Shown in pieces: positions 31,505 to 34,608 of a stretch of DNA of 34,608 nt. Each line of letters starts with the position of its first letter. The first letter of the stretch is position 1. The notes beneath the pieces are model-generated. The model saw nothing but the letters and a program-made list of their open reading frames with translations. It was not told the origin of the DNA and ran no database searches. This DNA is from an uncultured Collinsella sp. (GTDB lineage: Bacteria; Actinomycetota; Coriobacteriia; Coriobacteriales; Coriobacteriaceae): positions 1-34,608 of the forward strand of contig CABTWP010000019.1 of NCBI GenBank assembly GCA_902488525.1, written 5' to 3'. The position numbers were made by a program, and so were the translations under genes.

Positions 31505-32263
31505 GTGCTCAAAGCAGTCGTTTTCGATATGGACGAGACGCTTCTTAGCATCAACCTCAACGCGTTCATCCTTCGCTATTTTAAGGATGTCTCTTCGATG
31601 CTCGCGGATATCGGGCGCCGCAGCCGCGGTGGCACGATGGCGCGCCTCGGCACCATCCTGGTCGACCTCAACGCCAATCGCCGCAGCGGCACGGACAACC
31701 GCACCAATCTTGAGTTTTACCAAGAAGAGGTCGAGCGCCGATGCGGGATCTGCCTCTCCGATCCCCTCATCTACGAGGCGTTTACCTACTATGACCGCGA
31801 AGTTCTTCCGTACAAGAACGACGAGGTCATTAACGCCCACGCCATGCCGGGCGCGCACGCCGCGCTCCAGGCCGTACAGGACGCAGGGCTGCGCTGCGCG
31901 CTCTTTACCAACCCCAGCTTTCCCCAGGGCGCCATCGAGTGCCGCATGGGTTGGGGCGACCTGGCCGACGCTCCCTTTGAGCTCGTCACGCACATGGGAA
32001 ACACCACCCGCTGCAAGCCCGATGCCACCTACTATCTAGAGCAGCTTCAGGTGATGGGGCTCGAGCCACACGAGGTCCTTATGGTGGGCAACGATCCCAA
32101 ACGCGACTTCCCGTCCCCCGATTGCGGCATCCAAACCGCCTTTGTGGGCCAAGGCAAGCCCAGCCGAGCCACCTGGCGCGGAACCATGGAAGACTTCGCC
32201 CGCGACTTTAACGCCGTAGTAGAAGCCTTCTACGAACACCAAGTAGCCGACGAACTGTCGTAG
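31505..32263 (+). CDS. HAD-superfamily phosphatase
   Basis: A soluble 252-aa HAD hydrolase. Motif I is VVFDMDETLLSI (nucleophile Asp), motif II LFTNPSFP, motif III lysine in CKPDATYYLEQL, and motif IV MVGNDPKRDFPSPDCG. A helical cap lies between motifs I and II (C1 type), including a region rich in Arg and Gly. The start is GTG at 31505 with GAAAGG 7 nt upstream; upstream in-frame ATGs lack ribosome sites and lie in the AT-richer promoter region. Substrate unknown. It is convergent with the desulfidase gene; element C lies between them. Confidence 0.88.
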   Translation: MLKAVVFDMDETLLSINLNAFILRYFKDVSSMLADIGRRSRGGTMARLGTILVDLNANRRSGTDNRTNLEFYQEEVERRCGICLSDPLIYEAFTYYDREVLPYKNDEVINAHAMPGAHAALQAVQDAGLRCALFTNPSFPQGAIECRMGWGDLADAPFELVTHMGNTTRCKPDATYYLEQLQVMGLEPHEVLMVGNDPKRDFPSPDCGIQTAFVGQGKPSRATWRGTMEDFARDFNAVVEAFYEHQVADELS

Positions 32264-32315
32264 GACCCCTCGCTCCAAACCAAATATCGCCGCAGGTTGA
32301 GCACAAGTCAGCGAA

Positions 32316-32411
32316 AATGCCCCTAAGCGAGCAATGTGCCTTGAAAGAGGAGGGCATAGGCCTTCTGGCCATGCCCGACGATTGAAAGGCAGATTGCCGC
32401 TTAGGGGCGTT
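32316..32411. repeat. Structured internal-loop repeat, copy C
   Basis: Outer arms AATGCCCCTAAGCG/CGCTTAGGGGCGTT, then GCAAT/ATTGC and TGCC/GGCA, enclose GAAAGAGGAG (32343-32352), a 23-nt hairpin GGCAT-A-GGCC/GGCC-ATGCC, and CGACGATTGA (32376-32385). It fills the gap between the convergent HAD and desulfidase genes, about 40 nt beyond the desulfidase stop. Confidence 0.88.
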
Positions 32412-32452
32412 TGCAGCGTCGACTGGTTACGCGGTTTGGTAAAACCGCGTAA

Positions 32453-33772
32453 CTAGCACACCTGGGTTTTGCCGATCATGATGTTGAGGATCTCGACGTC
32501 GGTGTCCTTCATGCCCACGCGGCCTACGTAGCCCATACTGGCGATCGTCTGCTCAACGGTATCTTGGATCAGGCCCTCGCCGGCGCGGAAGCCGCGGCCT
32601 TGCATGGCCATATCGTGGCCCAGAATCGCCGCATCGACGGCAGCCGAGATCTTGGCGGCACAGCTCGCCTTGGCGCCGTCGCACACGATGCCGCCCACGT
32701 TGCCAAGCGTATTCGAGACCGTCGCGCCAATCTGTTCGCGCGTGCCACCGCACAGCCAGGTAATCGCAGCGCCGGCGCCGCACGCAGCGCAAATAGCACC
32801 GCAAAACGCCGAGAGCGCACCAATATAGCTCTTGATATGCACGGCGATAAGATCGGACAGCATCACGGCGCGCACCAGGCGCTCGTGGTCGCAACGCAGG
32901 TACTCGGCATACTCCATGACGGGCAATGCGCAGGTAATGCCCTGATTGCCCGAGCCGCACACAATGGCGACCGGCAGCGCGCAACCGTTCATGCGGGCGT
33001 CGGACCCGGCGGCCGCACGGGCACGGGCGCGGCAGGCGACGTCATCGGCACGAGCACCCAGCAGCGTACGGCCCACCTCGGCGCCCCAAGCGTGCGCGAG
33101 GCCCTCAGCACTGATCGCGCCATTCAGCTCAATCTGACGCTCAACGGCAGCGAGGGCGTCCTCAATGTCACCGTCCTCGATAAAGTCGATGATGGTCTCG
33201 ATCGACATGGGCGTGTCGGCGTTATCTGCCGCACGCTCGGCCACCACGCGCTCGGCGCAGGCGGCGCACTCCCCCGCCGACTTACCGCATACCGGAATAC
33301 CGTCGAGCGTATGGCACGTGACATTAGTGTGGTGATCGGTAATCTCGACGACCGCGGTATGGCCCCCGGCCGTCGCAGTCACCTTGATGTAGAGGTTGGG
33401 CACACCCTCGACAAGCGACACATCGCAGTAGTCCGCATCGGCAAGCAGCTCGGCCACGCGGGCGCGGTCCGCGTCATCGACGCTCTCGAGCACCTCGAGC
33501 GCGCTCTTGGCGTCGCCGCCCACGGCACCCAGCACGGCCGCGGCTTCAATACCATGCATTCCGCCCGAGTTGGGCACGGTCACGCTCTTGACGTTCTTGA
33601 TGATGTTGCCCGAGCAGGCAACATCCATATGATCGGGCTCGCAACCGAGCGTCTGGCTCGCCAGCGCCGCTGCATAGGCAACGGCAATGGGCTCGGTGCA
33701 GCCGAGTGCACAGACAAGTTCGCGGTTCAAAACATCGCAAAACGCGGCATCACGGATGGAATCGGTAGGCAT
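32453..33772 (-). CDS. cyuA: L-cysteine desulfidase (CyuA/YhaM, UPF0597 family)
   Basis: A 439-aa protein of the serine dehydratase-like Fe-S family. It has ALGCTEPIAVAYAAALA near the N-terminus, SGNIIKNVKSVTVPNSGGMHGIEAAAVLGA, CGSGNQGITCALPV and GNVGGIVCDGAKASCAAKI. Cysteines in ALGCTEP, GIVCDG and ASCAAK are the likely [4Fe-4S] ligands. The enzyme breaks L-cysteine to pyruvate, ammonia and H2S in anaerobes. AGGAGA is 5 nt before the ATG. It is single, with repeat C downstream. The number of other cysteines is high for the family, in keeping with an anaerobic lifestyle. Confidence 0.9.
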   Translation of the reverse strand: MPTDSIRDAAFCDVLNRELVCALGCTEPIAVAYAAALASQTLGCEPDHMDVACSGNIIKNVKSVTVPNSGGMHGIEAAAVLGAVGGDAKSALEVLESVDDADRARVAELLADADYCDVSLVEGVPNLYIKVTATAGGHTAVVEITDHHTNVTCHTLDGIPVCGKSAGECAACAERVVAERAADNADTPMSIETIIDFIEDGDIEDALAAVERQIELNGAISAEGLAHAWGAEVGRTLLGARADDVACRARARAAAGSDARMNGCALPVAIVCGSGNQGITCALPVMEYAEYLRCDHERLVRAVMLSDLIAVHIKSYIGALSAFCGAICAACGAGAAITWLCGGTREQIGATVSNTLGNVGGIVCDGAKASCAAKISAAVDAAILGHDMAMQGRGFRAGEGLIQDTVEQTIASMGYVGRVGMKDTDVEILNIMIGKTQVC

Positions 33773-34043
33773 ATGTATCTCCTGCTTGCATAACGGGCGG
33801 GGCTCTCAAAAAAGTTACCTCCTTTATTTGATAACAATGCATCAAAAACCGCAACCATGGTTCCGGCAGACGGCGCTCAAGCGCAAACTGACGACATTCA
33901 TTCACGAGAAGCAAGTCTCGTTGCCCGCTAAAGCGTTTGACCAAAAAACGCTCGAGCGTTTACGTAAAAGTCGCGCTATTATGCAGTCGAACGCGGTAAA
34001 CACCTTTAGCATTTGCGCCGCACAGACCAGAGAGGAACCATCC
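33773..34043. promoter_or_regulatory. Divergent region with palindrome in a candidate rpiB promoter
   Basis: A 14-bp perfect palindrome AACGCTCGAGCGTT (33947-33960) sits between TTGACC (33937-33942) and TTACGT (33960-33965), a weak -35/-10 pair 17 bp apart on the plus strand. A TATTAT at 33977-33982 is an alternative -10. No gene is credible here; the short ORFs lack ribosome sites. Confidence 0.4.
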
Positions 34044-34511
34044 ATGAAGATCGGTATCGGTAACGACCACGCCGCCGTCGAGCTCAAGAACATCATTTCC
34101 GAGCACCTGAAGGAGCGCGGCTGCGAGGTCGTGAACTTTGGCACCGACACCTCCGAGAGCTTTGACTACCCTATCGCCGGCTACAAGGTGGGTAAGGCCG
34201 TTGCCAACGACGACGTCGACCTGGGCATCCTCATCTGTGGCACCGGCGTCGGGATCAGCCTGGCTGCCAACAAGGTCGAGGGCGTACGCGCCGTTGTGTG
34301 CTCCGAGCCCTTCAGCGCCAAACTCTCCCGCATGCACAACAATACCAACGTGCTCGCCTTTGGCGCCCGCGTCGTGGGCTCCGAACTCGCCAAGATGATT
34401 GTCGACGAGTGGCTCGACGCCGAGTTTGAGGGTGGTCGTCACGAGCGTCGCGTTAACCTCCTCAACGAGATCGATCACACGCGCGGCCTTAAGATCGTCG
34501 ACGAAGCCTAA
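34044..34511 (+). CDS. rpiB: Ribose-5-phosphate isomerase B
   Basis: A 155-aa protein of the RpiB/LacA/LacB family. It has IGNDHAAVELKNII at the N-terminus, FGTDTSESFDYP, the catalytic-loop ILICGTGVGISLAANKVEGVRA and HNNTNVLAFGARVVG. The cysteine in LICGTG is the expected general base of RpiB. It interconverts ribose 5-phosphate and ribulose 5-phosphate. AGAGGA is 7 nt before the ATG. A terminator follows 27 nt after the stop. Confidence 0.93.
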   Translation: MKIGIGNDHAAVELKNIISEHLKERGCEVVNFGTDTSESFDYPIAGYKVGKAVANDDVDLGILICGTGVGISLAANKVEGVRAVVCSEPFSAKLSRMHNNTNVLAFGARVVGSELAKMIVDEWLDAEFEGGRHERRVNLLNEIDHTRGLKIVDEA

Positions 34512-34537
34512 ACTATTCAGTGCCACAAGCTAACAGC

Positions 34538-34587
34538 AGGGGCCCGCCCCGGACGCAAGTCCCAGCGGGGCCCCTCCTAAATTTTTT
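34538..34587 (+). terminator. Terminator of rpiB
   Basis: A GC-rich stem AGGGGCCCGC/GCGGGGCCCCT (one bulge) with an inner GGAC/GTCC pairing is followed by TCCTAAATTTTTT. The T-run is separated from the stem by a few bases. Confidence 0.8.
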
Positions 34588-34608
34588 AAAAAAAAAGGGC
34601 CGCGGGGG

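Noticed and set aside
1..34608. CRISPR arrays, IS elements, prophage genes or integrase
   Set aside because: No regularly spaced repeats, transposase, integrase or phage structural genes were seen on either strand.

Overview
The window looks like chromosome from a high-GC anaerobic actinobacterium of the Coriobacteriia, most likely a gut Collinsella. The grounds are protein character, codon bias, Tat-type lipoprotein signals and anaerobic Fe-S enzymes of the 2-hydroxyacyl-CoA dehydratase/double-cubane type. The genus is my inference from familiarity; no search was run. The last ~30 bases (A-run, then G/C-rich string) look like a contig end. No phage, IS element, transposase, integrase or CRISPR array is visible.

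Layout. 1-410: a 71-bp inverted repeat and a tRNA-Pro/tRNA-Gly operon with its own promoter and terminator (minus strand). 418-1776: BrnQ-type amino acid transporter. 1844-15093: one continuous minus-strand run of twelve genes. In transcription order these are: a double-cubane-type dehydratase-like protein, a five-gene peptide/nickel-class ABC importer, a second (YjiM-like) double-cubane protein, its ATP-dependent activase, a GT4 glycosyltransferase, SelD, YedF, a DUF3343 Se/S-carrier-like protein and a class-V cysteine desulfurase. SelD is itself a selenoprotein: its catalytic residue is encoded by an in-frame UGA followed by a good bacterial SECIS hairpin. The run ends at a strong terminator (1800-1829). 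15523-20939: molybdenum genes (modC, an unusual modB with an extracytoplasmic N-terminal domain, modA, mogA, moeA). 21150-23621: plus-strand CLC-F-like antiporter and a YegS/BmrU-type lipid kinase. 23708-27637, minus strand: a GGQ release-factor-like rescue protein, xpt, a DHA2 drug-efflux MFS and an O-acetylhomoserine sulfhydrylase. 27869-34511: a C_GCAxxG_C_C redox protein, YigZ, RNase P RNA, ribosomal protein S1, a HAD phosphatase, a CyuA/YhaM-type cysteine desulfidase and RpiB.

How it fits together. A cysteine desulfurase, carrier-like proteins (YedF, DUF3343) and selenophosphate synthetase form a selenium-delivery module. It is translationally coupled upstream to a glycosyltransferase, and through that to an activase/double-cubane reductase pair and a dedicated solute importer. 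The next cluster is molybdate uptake and molybdopterin insertion. This suggests a locus for taking up and reductively processing a substrate, with Se (and perhaps Mo) supplied as cofactor or as a small-molecule building block. The function of the combined locus is inference.

Two repeat families are the most striking non-coding signals. Three ~100-bp elements (7029-7137, 29221-29318, 32316-32411) share a conserved internal-loop core, spaced 23-24 nt, inside helices whose sequences differ completely but stay paired. Each sits directly 3' of a minus-strand gene. Two 71-bp hairpins (21-91, 23629-23699) share outer arms and loop but have different, still-paired inner arms. Both families have the covariation signature of structured nucleic acid.
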